NCBI RefSeq assembly: GCF_026212465.1 | Contig: NC_080057.1 | Location: 16,229,138 to 16,293,137 of the forward strand | Direction: 5' to 3' | DNA length: 64,000 nt | Source: Amaranthus tricolor | Lineage: Eukaryota; Streptophyta; Magnoliopsida; Caryophyllales; Amaranthaceae | Part shown: piece by piece, positions 36,505-50,114 of the stretch | Numbering within the stretch: the first letter of the stretch is position 1 | Layout of the letters: every line of letters begins with the position of its first letter | Translations under genes and position numbers: made by a program | Notes under the pieces: model-generated | Database searches by the model: none | What the model was told of the DNA's origin: nothing | Seen by the model: the letters and a program-made list of their open reading frames with translations, nothing else

Positions 36505-39500
36505 TTACAAAGATGAAACAAAACCCATATGAGCCACATGCTCAAGAAACCGCTTGGGTGTTAATGCTTTGGTAAGCGGATCTGCAATCATAGAGTTTGT
36601 ACTGATATGTTTAACTGACAATTCGTTATGTTGAACCCTTTCTTTTACAACCAAAAATTTGAGAGTCACAAACTTTGACTTCATCGAACTCTTATTGTTG
36701 TTAGAAAATTTCACAACGGAGTCGTTGTCACAATATAACTTAAGTGGTCTTTGAATAGAATCCACTACACGTAGTCCCGTGACAAAATTTCGCGTCCATA
36801 TCCCATGATTCGATGCCTCGTAGCATGAAATGAATTCTGCTGCCATAGTGAGAGATGCCGTAATGGATTGTTTAACACTCGTCCATGAGACAGCACCTCC
36901 AGCCAACATATAAATGAACAAAATCGGAGTCAGCATACCCAATGATCTCAAGATTATCTGACCTCCTAGAAATATTTTCCATTTCCCTTTTTTCAAATTC
37001 ATTCTTAGGGCACTGATCAAGACTGAATTAGCTCCCTTAGCCACAGGGGTATCTCCTGGTTTACAATTGTGCATGCCATAACTTTTTAACACATTTTCGA
37101 TATAACTCTCTTGTGATAACCCAAGAATACCTCGAGAACGATATCGATGTATTTTAATACTTAATACAAAAGAGGCGTCACCAAGATCTTTCTTCTCAAA
37201 ATTCTTTGATAAAAAATTCTTAATTTCATGCAAAAAGCTTTTATCGTTGCTGGCAAGCAATATGTCATCAACATACAAAATAGAAAAGTGTATTTTTTTC
37301 CACAAAACTTGTGGTAAATGCATTTATCAAGAAAATTCATCTCGAAACCAAATGAGAGAATCACTTGATGAAACTTCAAATACCATTGACGAGACGCCTG
37401 CTTGAGTCCATAAATGGATTTCTTAAGTTTACAAACCATCTTCTTTGGGTCACCCACCGCAATGTTTTCAGGTTGTTTTATATAAATTGTCTCATCAATA
37501 TTACCATTGAGAAACGTTGTCTTTACATCCATCTGATGTAACTCAAGATCAAAATGTGCTACCAATGCCATTATTATCCTCAAGGAGTCTTTCGAGGAAA
37601 CCGGAGAGAAAGTCTCTTTGTAATCAATGCCTTCCCTTTGTGTAAAACCTTGCACTACCAGACGAGCTTTGAATCTATCCACATTGCCATTTGAATCCAT
37701 TTTGGTTTTAAATATCCATTTATTACCAATAGGTTTTATACCTTCTGGCAATGTGACGAGATCTCAAACATCATTGCTCTTCATAGATTGCATTTCCTCA
37801 TTCATGGGTTCAAGCAATTGCTGAGAATTTGCACTTTCCATAACTTGATGAAAGTCGACTGGGTCATATTCCATTAGAATGTGTTCAAACTTGTCTTTTT
37901 CGGCATCTATCCAGTCTGGAGAGGTAAAACTTTCATCTTCTTGAAGATATACAATGTAATCATCTGGTAATGCACTTCTTCTCTCTCTAGTGGACCTTCT
38001 TAATGGCACAACTTCTTGAGGAGCCAGAGTTTGTTCTCCGGGAGGTTCTCCATCAACATTGTTTTGAACTGCGTCATAAGTAATGTCAGACGTGGGAATC
38101 GATTCAATACTAATGACATATGGAGGAATAATAATATTCTCTTCTTCAAAAACAATGTTTCTAACTGTATCTCCCTCCACAAAATCGACATCCTCAAGAA
38201 ACCTAGCATTAATCGTCTCAGAAAAAGATTTAGCTAGGATCATAAAACTTAAATTCTCTTGACCTTTCAGAGTATCCAACAAAATAACAACTAACAGTTC
38301 TGGAATCCAATTTCTTTTCATTAGGCTTGTAAGGTCGTGCCTCAGTTGGACATCCCCAAATATGAAAAATGATTTAGACTCAGCTTTTTTCCAGTCCATA
38401 GTTCATATGGGGTCTTATTATTAGTCGCTTTTGTTGGTACTCTATTAAGAATATAAGCTGCAATCTTAAGCGCTTCTCCCCAGAGTGACTCTGGTAAGTT
38501 AGAACGACTAATCATGCTCCTTACCATTTCCTTAAGAGTCCCATTTCGTCTCTCAGCAACACCATTCATAGTTGGAGTACCAAGCATGGTGTACTGAGGA
38601 ACAATACCACATTGCTCCAAGAATTTAGCAAAAGGTCCTGGACGTTGTTCACCTGTACCGTCATAACAGCCATAGTATTCACCTCCATGATCAGATTGGA
38701 TGGCTTTAATCCTTTTGTTAAGTTGATTTTCAACTTTAGCCTTATAATTTTTGAACACGTCTAGTGATTGAGCCTTTTCATGAATTAGATATATATAGCC
38801 AGATCTGGGATAATCTTCTATGAACGAAATAAAATACAGTTGTCCATTCCAAGAAGGACTTGGAAATGGACCACAAATATCTGTGTGAATAAGTTCTAAG
38901 ACATCTAAGACCTGTTGGCATCATATCTCCTTTGATTGGTTTCTTTTCCTTTAATACATTCAACACACACATCCATGTCTGTGAAAATTAAAGGTCCTAA
39001 AATGCCATCAGACACAAGTCTTTCCATTCTCCTTTTAAAGATATGGTCTAATCACTTGTGCCACAATGACGCTGAATTTTCATTAGTTGCCTTTCTTTTT
39101 ATCCCTTGCGAAGATAATTGTAAGGATTTACTATATGAAGTAATAGAGTCAATTGTATACAGATTATCATTTAATAATAAAGAACCAGAACCAACCAACT
39201 TTGAATCATGAAACAAACTAAAAATTTCATTTCCAAACGAACAAGAAAAACCAAATTTGTCCAAAGCAGAAACTGAAATCAAATTCCTTCGAAAAGACGA
39301 TAGAACAAAAGTTTCATTAAGATCCAAATAAAATCCAGTCTTTAACAACAATCTAAACTTTTCAATTGCTTGCACTTCAACCGTTTTGCCATCTCCCACA
39401 TAGATGTATCTTTTACCATCAGTTGGTTTTCGGCAACTCAGGCAACCCTGCAAAGACACACTGATGTGAGTGGTTGCACCAAAATCTATCCACCATGTGT

Positions 39501-39520
39501 GTCTAGGTACAGATCCAATA
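36505..39520 (-). pseudogene. Ty1/copia pol pseudogene
   Basis: Decayed pol of a copia element read on the minus strand. From its 5' side: protease near 39490 with WIDFGATTHIS, where the active-site DSGA/DTGA is DFGA; GAG-pre-integrase region (39459-39052); integrase core with [21 protein letters not shown] and [12 protein letters not shown] (catalytic residues present); the C-terminal integrase segment; reverse transcriptase from 37751 (GNKWIFKTKMD, YGLKQASRQWY) with a frameshift before ILYVDDILLASND (about 37270); RNase H with TMAAEF, where a catalytic Glu of TMEAEF is lost; and the terminal phrase ISTNSMIADPLTKAL. Several stops and frameshifts separate these pieces. No gag capsid or zinc knuckle is recognised between this gene and the 5' LTR. 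Confidence 0.9.
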
Positions 39521-40513
39521 AGCTCACATACTTTAATTCTTAAATCAATAATAATAAGTTTAATTTAGTAAAATCCCATAACAAGATGTCAATTTTCCAT
39601 TAATATTTCATCTTTGGATGAAAATTCTAACTTCTTAGTGACATCATATTTCAGTAATTAAACACTGATAATAAATAACACGTCGCCTATAAAATCTTCC
39701 TTTGGGACAATTAAATAATCATATGTCTTATAATTATCATAACCCGAAAAAATTCACACAAGTATAATGTTAGGGACCTTCTTTTGAGCCGATCGATAAT
39801 AATATAATTTATATGAATCATCCTTTTATACTGTTAATAATTTAATTTTAAGAAAACATGTCACTTTGGCGACTTATTGTGTCAATGAAATTACCTCCGG
39901 TATATATAAAACCATACAGTAATTAAACTTAAATTATTCCGAATATCCCATTTTACAATATCATTAAAATTATTGTAATAACGAGAGCAATTAATAATTC
40001 ATAATTTCAAGAAAAAAAACGTGTTTCTCAAAACTTCTAATAACTGATTCTAAGACCTTAAAAAAACTGAATTCTTAATCTTAAACTTAAATAAAAACCG
40101 ATTTCCCTAAAAATTGGAAACTAATTAAAATCAATACTCCCACTTAACGTGGCGACTTAAAAAAATAGTTAAATTCCTTCAAAAAACCGTAGAAAAAGAA
40201 AAATTGAATGTTGGAATGTATGCGGCGGAAGCACTTGATTTTCTGTAACTTTTCTCTTATTTTAATTTTTTTATGAAAAAAAATAAATAATAAAATAAAC
40301 TAACTTATGGTTGCAAAACCAATGCAGAATAGGATAAAAATTCCAAAACCCAAATACGTACCCAAGATCTTGAGAAAATCTTAATTTTAAAACCAGATAC
40401 CATATAACTGCGATTGAAACTTAAGATCAAGAAATCAAGATGCAATAATCAACCGAATTAAAGGTTATACACAAAAGGATAAAAAAATTCCTAAAAATCC
40501 AACATAAAAAGGC
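39521..40513 (-). other. Copia leader/gag region without recognisable gag
   Basis: The interval between the protease remnant and the primer-binding site is only about 1 kb and shows no capsid or zinc-knuckle coding on either strand. It probably reflects a deletion or replacement of gag, or a very decayed copy. Confidence 0.5.
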
Positions 40514-40524
40514 GACTGATACCA
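40514..40524 (-). other. Copia primer-binding site
   Basis: The minus strand reads TGGTATCAGTC, matching the usual plant copia primer site TGGTATCAGAGC, complementary to the 3' end of initiator methionine tRNA, with a mismatch near its end. It lies 2 bp inside the 5' LTR edge. Confidence 0.8.
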
Positions 40525-40526
40525 CT

Positions 40527-41009
40527 TGTAGGGACAAAATATGGTGAAAACCATTGCTGACACGTATGATCGTTTATGTTGAATTGGAAGAACAAATAAA
40601 AGGACAAAATTGAAGAATACCTGATCCCATGTCGCAAGAGATAATCTTGGAAACAAAAGCTATTATATCTTCTTGATTAACACGTATTCCCTAGAATGAC
40701 GATCCTTAATGTTATCACTCTTAATTCTCTTTAATAATGAGATGACAGGAGAAAAAGAAATATTTATAACCTAGGAACCATAACTGCTTTATATATATAA
40801 TGACCTATGACTAGTATTCTGCCCATCATAAAACCCAGTCATAAAACAAGTTTCTACACATTTAAGGGCCACAACCTATTGATATATTTAAGCCCAAATC
40901 TTTTAACTTTAATTAGATCACTTTAATTAGAACATAAAGACAATTTTAATTAATTATAATGACATATAAATATTTATATATAAGCCCAACGTTGAACTTT
41001 GGTCAAACA
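40527..41009 (-). mobile_element. 5' LTR of minus-strand copia
   Basis: 483 bp. In element orientation it starts TGTTTGACCAAAG at 41009 and ends ccctaca at 40527, next to the primer-binding site. It contains TATA-like tatatata near 40790-40800. It is visibly diverged from the 3' LTR (many substitutions and small indels over the shared approximately 330 bp), so the insertion is not recent. Confidence 0.8.
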
Positions 41010-41446
41010 TGAACACGTACTAAAAATTAATATATTTTAGCATAAAGTTCTAATTTTGACCATAGACGATTTGGACTAAAAAACTCATATATGTACCTTA
41101 CCTTGCACTAATTCTTTAAAAAAGGACTTTTATATGAAAACAGCCGGATAGGGATGACATGGGGCTGTTAGCGACAGGCGACAAGAGGGGTTGGAGGCAG
41201 GCAGTAGAGGTGGTTGGGGTCGAGAGCACCCGTGCCTTTGTCACTCTTTCCTGGCAAATTTCAGGAAATTTTATTTGTTCTAAATTTGACCCTGGGGCAC
41301 GTGCAAGGGGGTGTCCCAAGGTAGATTTCTCCCTGTACATAACCATCGTTAATGTTTTGATTTTCCATTCAATTCTCTAATACATGTCATTTTTTTAATT
41401 AAAAATTACTATTATATAACTATGGGTGTAAACATTATTTTATGAA
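41010..41446. other. Spacer
   Basis: No feature supported. A GC-richer patch (41150-41340) is open in two opposite frames but resembles no family. Confidence 0.4.
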
Positions 41447-42719
41447 GGAAAAATTATAAGAAATTACATAATATATAGGTCTATTTGCAAAAAATTATAT
41501 TATGTATTTCTTTTTGCAAAAAATTTACCTAATGTGATATATTTCTCTGCAAATGACTACCACTTAACGGAAAACGTTAATTGACAATAAAGTTTGAGGG
41601 TTTGACCGATTTCAGAGGTTTAATTGTCTATGTCGTAGTATCTCATTGATTTCCGTATTCTTAAATAATTAAAAATTAAAAAGCATAAATTATCAAAAAA
41701 AATTAAAGATATTTGACGTCATTTTTACCAATCATAACGATATTTTTTTAAAAAGCGGACGTCGCGATTATTCTTATAGGGTAACTTTTTTGAAAATTGG
41801 GTCGAAAAAAGTACCTATTCGCGTATTTCCCGACATATAAACCGAAAAAAATATTTAACTTCAATTTTACCCATCATAACAAATATTTTTCAAAAATCGA
41901 ATGTCGCAATTACCTTTATAGAGTAACTCTATTAAAAATCCGGTTGAAAAAAAAATACTTATTCGCCTATTTTTCGAGACATAAGCCGAAAAAGATATTT
42001 AACGTCATTTTTGCCCATCATAATGATATATTTTTCGAAAAAAAAGACGTTGCGATTATCCTTATGGTGTAATAGTTTCGAAAATAAGTACTTGTTTCGA
42101 TTCTTGAAAAATCATCGTTATGAAGGGTAAAAATGACGTTAAATATCTTTTTCGGCTTACGTGTCGGTAAATAGGTGAATAAGTACTTATTTCGATCGGA
42201 TTTTTGAAAGAGTTATTCCATAAGAATAATTGCGACGTCCGGTTTTTGAATAACCATCGTTATGATGGGTAAAAATGACGTTAAATATCTTTTTCGTATT
42301 ATGTGTTGGGAAATAGGCGAATAAGTACTTGTTTCGACCGAATTTCTGAAAGAGTTACCCTATAAGAGTAATCGTGACGTCCGTTTTTTTTTTAAAATAT
42401 ATTGTTATGATATGTAAAAAATATAGAAAAAAATAAAAAAAATGAAAAATGAGTAGATGAGTTTTTTTGTTTATCTTTTTTTTCATAACTAAAAATTGAT
42501 TTAACGAGTCAAAAATTGACATGTGTTATTTCTTTTTAATTTATCTTTTTATTTTGGTCAAACTTTGAAATTTAGCGGTCAACTGATCTTTTTCCATTAA
42601 GTGGTAGTCATTTGCTAAGTAATATATCACATTAGGTAGTTATTTGCAAAAAAAAGAAATACGCAAGATAGTTTTTTGCAAATAGACTTATACATTAGGT
42701 AATTTCTTATAATTTTTCC
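41447..42719. mobile_element. Non-autonomous MULE-like foldback element
   Basis: Ends ggaaaaattataagaaatta (left) and its inverse taatttcttataatttttcc (right); the inverted arms extend over at least 150 bp (tgactaccacttaa against ttaagtggtagtca). Inside, units containing cgaaaaaagtacctattcgc and cccatcataa are tandemly repeated in the left half and appear inverted in the right half, so the whole element can fold back. Flanks TTTTATGAA and TATTATTAA agree at seven of nine positions, compatible with an old 9-bp duplication. Non-coding. Confidence 0.75.
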
Positions 42720-43435
42720 TATTATTAATTCAAACATCTTTAGTAGTTATATAATTTAAATTATTATTACATATATAAAAAATATACACATTCAATAACT
42801 ATTCATATAATCAAATAACAATTAATTTCTACAATTTTATATATCGAGTATTACATTTTGTCAAAATTATTTATATTTGATAACAATAATATATATTTGC
42901 TTCATTCTTTGATAATTATATTTTTTATATATTTTTTCATACAAATAGCTTTGTGTATTACACGAATTCTATACTAGTGAGTAATTAATTATGAATGTCA
43001 GTTATGCAATTAATAAAACCGTGTGGGCAGGCATTATGATTTGCAATCAAAATAGCTCTACAACATTTTTACGTTCGATTCACGAATTCTCATTTAGGAC
43101 GATCTTATAATAAGATAATTTTAAATTGAGTTAAATAGGCTAACTAAATCAATTAAAACATTATTTCTTTTACATACTATATTTAATATTGATTGTTTGA
43201 TGTACATATCATTTAAGACATTAAAATTTACACTTCTTAAATTAAACTAATGGTGATTTGTGAAGTTAACAAATCACCCTTATGTGGTAGATTTTGATAG
43301 GATGAGACTTTTATGATTTTAATTTACTTTTTTTTTATTTTGTTTAGTTTATTATTATTTTTTTTATCTTTTTGTAGTGATTAACAAATAACGGTTATTG
43401 ATTAAGAATTATTGCTTCTTTAATATTAAAAGTCT
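42720..43435. other. AT-rich spacer
   Basis: No gene or repeat structure recognised. A fragment at 43080-43130 (aggacgatcttataataaga) resembles common short MITE debris. Confidence 0.4.
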
Positions 43436-44988
43436 TGTTGGACATTTAGTGTATATTAAATCCTAAGATATATTACCAAGTACTACGAATAGTAGTGGGA
43501 CAAAGTGTATTAAAAATGCAAGGTCCAAAGGGGTCAAAAGGAAAGGACAAAAGGCAAAAACAGGAAACCGAGTCAGCAGGAAAAGCCGACTCGGCTTTAG
43601 TGCTGACCATATTCTATTTTGCCTTTTCTTCTTCTTTGATAAATGGACATTGGATTCTATACTTGTTCAACTTTGATTTTTAAGTTACAAGTTTGTTAAT
43701 ATGTTGGAATAATGCTTATGAATACAATAATAAACAAGGTATTGATGAATTGTCATAATGCTTGATCATCAATGGTAATTAGCGTCCCTTGACTCTTTTG
43801 TATGCTTTGAAGTAGTATAAATAAAGGGTCTTGGGTGGAGGATGAACACACACTTTTCTGAATTCACTCTTAACCTTGCTTTCTCTTTTACTTGTGTTAT
43901 TTCAAAAAGAGTTATAAACTTTTTGTAACACCCCTGAATTCCGACACCTTGTACGAAATCAAAACCGTAAAGAACGGGAGGAAATTCGGGTATTACATAA
44001 AAGAAAAGGAAAAGAATTTAGATAAATGTTAAATATTAACTTTAAAAAGGTGAGAGAAAATTTTGGCAGCATCTCTACTAAAACTTGAACATGTGGTAGA
44101 GCAATTAACACAATAAAAATATTAAACTAATCTAAGGGATCATTGCCTTTAAAATCTCACACCACGGCGGGATGATTCATTGTCGGTTTCTCAAATCAAC
44201 ATGCCAAGCATAGATCGTGGTTTCAATGTCGACGCTTGTGTTTTACGATGACTTAACTCTTTAAAATCATACGAAGTTATAAACTACGCGGCGAAAATAC
44301 AAATATACAAGGTAGGACACAAGGCCTCATAACAAAACATATACAACCAAAGTTTACAAAAGATAACAAGAGCTACAACATCGAAAGATAACGATATGAC
44401 AAAGGTTTCGCCCTCATCACTCTCCCCCAATGCAATGCAAAAGAAGCTCCAATACCTGCTACGCCTATCTATAGTGATGGCCACGGAGCGGGTTACTTGG
44501 AACCGAACCGGTCCCAAATCACCTGAAACCGTCCCGGAACCGGAACCGTTCGCGACATGTTTCGAACCGGCCCGAATCGTGGAACCATGAAACCGCCGAA
44601 AAAAAAAGTTGCCGAAACCGTGAAACCGCCTTAACCGGACCAAAGAACCGCGGGCCGGTTCACCCTGACCATCGGTTCCAAGGAAACGCCTCAAAACCGG
44701 GAACCGAACCGAACCGGACCGGTTCACCTGGCCCAACGGTTTCTTGGAACCGGACCCATAATCGGGCGGTTTACCCGGCCCAGCGGTTCTTTGGAACAGG
44801 TCAAAAACTAGCCGTTGGGGGATTTTTTGTATAAATACACCACACTTTCAATCATTTTCATTCACAATTCATCTCTTCTCCTATTCTCTCTACTTAAGTA
44901 CTTAATTACACAATTATTCTCTTAATTACATAATTAGTCTTTTAATTATTTATTTATTTCTTAATTCCATTATTATTTCAATATTATT

Positions 44989-45296
44989 ATGTCTTCTTTT
45001 TTGAAAAAGCCTTTAAAAAAGTTAATAAAGTGGCAAAATCATTGGGAGGTTCTAGCTCCAAAAGAAAGGCCACTTCAACTCCGTCGGTATCAACAACACC
45101 TTCGGTTAGTAATTATAATTTTGAACCAAATTATCCAAAAGGGTACGACCAAGAATTACACGATTATGCAGAAGAAGTGGAAAGAGAATGACAAATTGAA
45201 GAAGACGAAGAACAAGAAGAGAAACCAATGACCCTATTGGGATACATAGATCTTGACAGTCATCAACGAGATCACATGAAGAACAAAAACAACAAC
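44989..45296 (+). pseudogene. hAT transposase 5' exon, part before CACTA insertion
   Basis: Starts MSSFLKKPLKK. The frame shifts several times into a Glu/Gln-rich stretch that ends at a CAA-rich tract, where the CACTA element inserted; the tract resumes at 47346 as poly-Gln coding (caacaacaacaacaa) followed by KQARGKRVNFPS. Assignment rests on position and on continuity across the insertion. Confidence 0.5.
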
Positions 45297-45719
45297 CATT
45301 AGTGGAAAAAACATCATTTGCTGCGGTTTTTTTGCCATTATTTGCTGCGGTTTTGGCCCCCAGCAATTGTGATAGCAGCAAATGTCGTACTTTAATTGCT
45401 GCAGTTCAAAACCGCAGCAAATATGGGACTTATTTGCTACGGCCATGGGCAAAAACCGCATCAAATAAAGAGTGTTATATGCTGCGGTCAAGGGCCAAAA
45501 CCGCAGCAAATAACACTCTTTATTTGCTGCGGTCATGGGCAAAAACCGCAGCAACTACCTCTTTTTTTTTTTTTTCTTTTTCTATTTTATCTTTATAATA
45601 ATGCAATAATAATACAATGTAATAACAGTGATTAATCCAATGATAATCACATTAATCAACATTATAATAATGCAATAGTAATAATAAACTCTCGCTCGTA
45701 TATATAATATAATATTACG

Positions 45720-45930
<211 letters not shown>

Positions 45931-46599
45931 TAAAGTATAAAAAATAATCTACTATAATTACAATTTATCAAGGACAAATATTAACAAGATGCACGACAAT
46001 CTTATCTTTTAATTCGCGCATCTCTTCACTTCTCAAATGGCGTGTTTCCCTCGGAATGTCGTTTAAAACCTATATATAATATTAAAATAAAAGATTAATA
46101 TTAACATTAGATTATACCAATAATATATTTAATTAAGAACGTAACAAATACTTACGGTATCTATATTTTCGACTCCAAAGTCCTTCACGGAATTTATAAT
46201 ATCGTCCATAAACTTCACGGAATTTTTAAAACATACACAACTAAAAATATTTAAAATCGAAATAATTAAATCAGATAAATTGTGAAAAACAAATATGACA
46301 ACAACAAGAACAGAAGCAAATTTAAGCATTTAGACAACAACAAGAACAAGAACAGAAGCAAGGATTTACAACAACAAGAACAACAAGATTATATTCGAAT
46401 TTTTACAACAAGAATAAGCAACAAGAACAACAACGTAACAAGATTTTTTACAAGAACAACGACAACAAGAAGATGAGCAGAAACATAATTATATTCGATG
46501 AACAGCAACAAGAACAGCAACAAAATTCGAAGTTGGTTCAAAATAAAAATAAGGTAATTAATTTAGGTTTTTTTTAGATATTTATCACACGTACAGTAG

Positions 46600-46870
46600 A
46601 TGAACAGAAGCAACAAGAACAGCAAAAAAACAGAAGCAACAAGTAGGTTTATGAAAATTCAAAGTTTGATGATGAACAAGAACAGAAGCAAGGATTTACC
46701 TTCAAAACACAAGTATGATGATGTACAGTAGATGAACAGAAGCAACACGAACAGCAACAAGTTTGTGAAGATGAATAGCAACAAGTTTGTGAAGATGAAC
46801 AGCGACAAGTTTGTGAAGATGAACAGCAACGAACACAAATGAAGATGAATAACAGCAAATGAATAAAACA
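46600..46870. repeat. Short tandem repeats of agatgaacagcaacaagttt type
   Basis: At least three tandem copies of an approximately 31-bp unit (gtttgtgaagatgaacagcr) at 46765-46835, within a broader field of acaagaacagcaaca words. The minus-strand Ser/Cys/Phe-rich frame here is a by-product. Confidence 0.7.
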
Positions 46871-47463
46871 GCGTTTGTGAAAATGAAGATGAACACAAGA
46901 TGAAGCAAATTAATCTTATACGTTTGTGAAGATGTAGAAGAGGAACGAAAAGCAAATGAAGATGAAGCGTTTTTTCAATGAACAACTGTATTGTATAACG
47001 TATTTGAGAAGATATGCGAAATAAAAAGAAACTGGCGGGTTTTTGTCCAACGGTCATTTGCAGCGGTTCACAACAAAACCGGAGCAAATAATCTAATTTT
47101 GAAGGGTTATTTGCTGCGGTTGTGGAAGAACCGAAGCAATTAAGCTAATTTTGAAGGGTTATTTGCTGCGGTTGTGGCAAAACCGCAGCAATTAATGCAT
47201 GATGCTAGGGTATTTGCTGCGGTCATAGGGTTAACCGCAGCAATTAGAGTATTTTTTTTTAATACGTTTTCCTATTTTTTGCTGCTAATACACAAAAACC
47301 GCAGCAAATAATGAGCAGCAAATACATTTTTTTCCACTAGTGAACAACAACAACAACAACAAAAACAAGCTCGTGGTAAACGGGTTAATTTCCCAAGTAT
47401 CGGTTAGTTTTATAATTTTATTCTTCAAATTGATTAAATTTTAAATTATCATTTATTTATATA

Positions 47464-49620
47464 TTGTGGTATTTTAGTATGTCTTTATATTTAAATTTAG
47501 ATAAAGATAAACTAGTAAGACAACCTTTTCCAGCAATGCCACCTCATAGTGGTAGAGCTGTTTTACATGTGTGGTCATATTTTACAAAAGAACAAACTGA
47601 CAATCTGGATGTTTTCTTATGCACTTTTCAAATTTGTGAAAGTCAAGGGGTAAAGCCCTTAGTTTCATACAATTTCAGCAGAGGTAAATACTTTTCAAGT
47701 TTTTATACATACATGATATTTATATTTTGTAAATCAAGAATGTATTAAAAATTCATTTATTGTGTTTTGTGAATACGTGGTAGGTGGTGGTACGGGATCT
47801 TTTAACAAACATTTGGCAAAGAAGCATGGAATCACAAAAGAAACTCATGCAGCAAGCGGCAGTAGGACCACAAGTGGAAGCCGACAGTGGGACATTCCCG
47901 ACGGAGGTATGCCTTTTAAATATAATCGTAATGATATGATTGATGAATTTTCTAAATATGTAATTTGTGATGAATTGCCATTTAACCATGGTGAAAGTAA
48001 GGCATGCGAGTATTACACTAGAAAAACTTTCCAACCAGAATATAAAGTAATCCCTAGGAACACTCTTAAACGACGCACAATAAAATTATATGAATCAAAG
48101 CGCTATGAATTAGTAGAAATGTTTAAATCTTTTAATGGTAGGGTTAGCATAACAACTGATATTTGGTTTGCTCCCCCACATTTAGAACCTTATATGTGTG
48201 TAACAGCACATTGGATAAATCAAAATTGGATTATTCAAAAAAGAATAATTGCTTTTGAGGTAATGCTCAAAAGACATACGGGTGAAAACATAAAATACAG
48301 ATTAATAGAGACATGTTAAGAATGAAACTTGTTAGATAAGATATTTGTTGTTCTACCGATAATGCAACCGCCAACATTAAATGCATCGAACTTTTGTATA
48401 ACGATCCTGCTTTTAGTTTTATCCTTGGTGGTAGATTATTACACGTACGTTGTTGTGCTCATATAGTTAACTTATCTTGCCAAGAAATTATTAGACAAAT
48501 AAGTGATTTATTAGATCCCATTAGAGACATAGTAAAGTGGCTTAGAGTTGGACAGGTAAAGAGAAGACATAAGCAATTATGTGACTATTATCAACTAAAA
48601 AAAGTGTATTGGTCATTAGATACTCCTACACGTTGGGGCTCAACCCATGATTTATTATAAAAGGTATTGCTTATCGTCCGGTTATAACACAATTGTATAG
48701 TAAGTGTACAGATAGCTGTATAAGTGATAAAACATGGGAACTAGCTATAGGTGTACATACAATATTAGAAGTGTATGTCCACGAAACTAAGATTTTTTCA
48801 TATGTTTACGAACCAAATCCACTTAGTAATAAGTGAATGTATTACTATTTTTTATCATCTTCTTAAACATTCGCATGATGATACTAATATATTTTTAAAG
48901 CTGATTCTTGCAGATATGATGGACAAGTAGAAGACGTATTTTACTGATTTTCCTTTTATTTATGGAATTGCGATAATTTTAGACCCATGTTTTAAGACGG
49001 AAATCCTTACTAAAGTAATTGGATTTTACTACTAATCATTAGATCGCCCGCCTAGTGATGTACATAATCATGTTGGAAATTATAAAAAACTTTTAGCAGA
49101 ACTTTATGATTACTATTCTAGTGTATATAACCCAAGTCGTGATACGTCTAGGCGTGCTAGCGTCTTGGCACGTCCCACTTATTATAATCCCGTAATAGCT
49201 AATATAATAAGCCAAGATGATAGTTTTGTAGGACCATCTTCTTCCTCACCCTCCGCTTCATATTTAGAACTAGATAATTATCTTAAACATCACTTTGAAA
49301 TTGACCAACATAGCTATAATATTTTAGAATGGTGGAAAGAAAAATCCATAAAATTTTCCATATTGTCGAGAATTGCAAAGGATATCCTTGCAATTCCTGC
49401 TTCTACGATTGCGTTGGAGTTTGCTTTTAGTGCAGGTAGAAGAGTTCTAGACAAAAAGAGATCTTGTCTTGCTCCACATACTATTCAAATATGTGTTTGC
49501 AAGAAAGATTTGGATCAAGCGGAGCTCCGAACACAAGAACTCAAGAACGATAATGATCAAGACGATGATAATGGATACATCAGCATCATCGTCAGAAGGA
49601 TAGTCAGTAGAAGCATCTAA
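47464..49620 (+). pseudogene. hAT transposase, main part, broken
   Basis: Continues the hAT transposase after the CACTA insertion. A BED-type zinc finger runs across an intron (47684-47783): CTFQICESQGVKPL in the first exon, GGGTGSFNKHLAKKHG in the next (ligands C, C, H, H). Then SITTDIWFAP with a core-domain Asp. A stop and frameshift at about 48318-48350. Then CSTDNATANIKCI (second Asp), RCCAHIVNLSCQE and TPTRWGSTHDLL. The stretch 48661-49160 is disrupted by stops. The C-terminal dimerisation domain is recognisable from 49165: LELDNYLKHHFE, ILEWWKEKS, ILAIPASTIALEFAFSAGRRVLD. The usual Ser at IPASTIASE is Leu here. Pseudogene. Confidence 0.9.
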
Positions 49621-50114
49621 CCAACAAGATAATGATGACGAAGACGAATAGGATCATGAATATCGGACAACGATCAATCAACATTCAACAACTACAGATA
49701 AAAGGTATGACAAAGAACTACGTGGGCTTTGATTCCTTCGGGATACATAGGCAGCTTAGTATTCCTTCGAGTACTAGGATCAAGTCCATTTTCTCCCTCT
49801 TTTTTTATTAATCATCTTTATTGTTTCTTATTGATTTATTTTTTTTCCTTCTTTTTAGTAAATATTTTAATAACGATGACAAGAAATGAATTTTGCTAAT
49901 AATGAAGTAATCATCAAAGGTACGTCCGCATTATTATAGTATTTTTATATTATATTTAAAGGAAAAATAAGAATGGAACTGATGGTCCGACCCGCCCGAC
50001 TGGGGAGTTGGAACCGCCAAAACCGCCTCATGAACTGCCAAGGAACCGTTTGGAACCGCCCAGAACCGGAACGGAACCGACCCAACCCAGAACGTGGCCA
50101 TCACTACCTGTCTA

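Noticed and set aside
41116..41380. Overlapping open frames in a GC-richer patch
   Set aside because: Two opposite frames of about 75 codons with no recognisable motif; too short to support a gene.
44284..44736. 150-residue minus-strand open frame
   Set aside because: Spans the LTR/hAT junction and consists of hAT sub-terminal ggaaccg repeats.
46649..47087. Ser/Cys/Phe-rich minus-strand frames
   Set aside because: Products of the short tandem repeats in the CACTA interior; no splice or codon signature.
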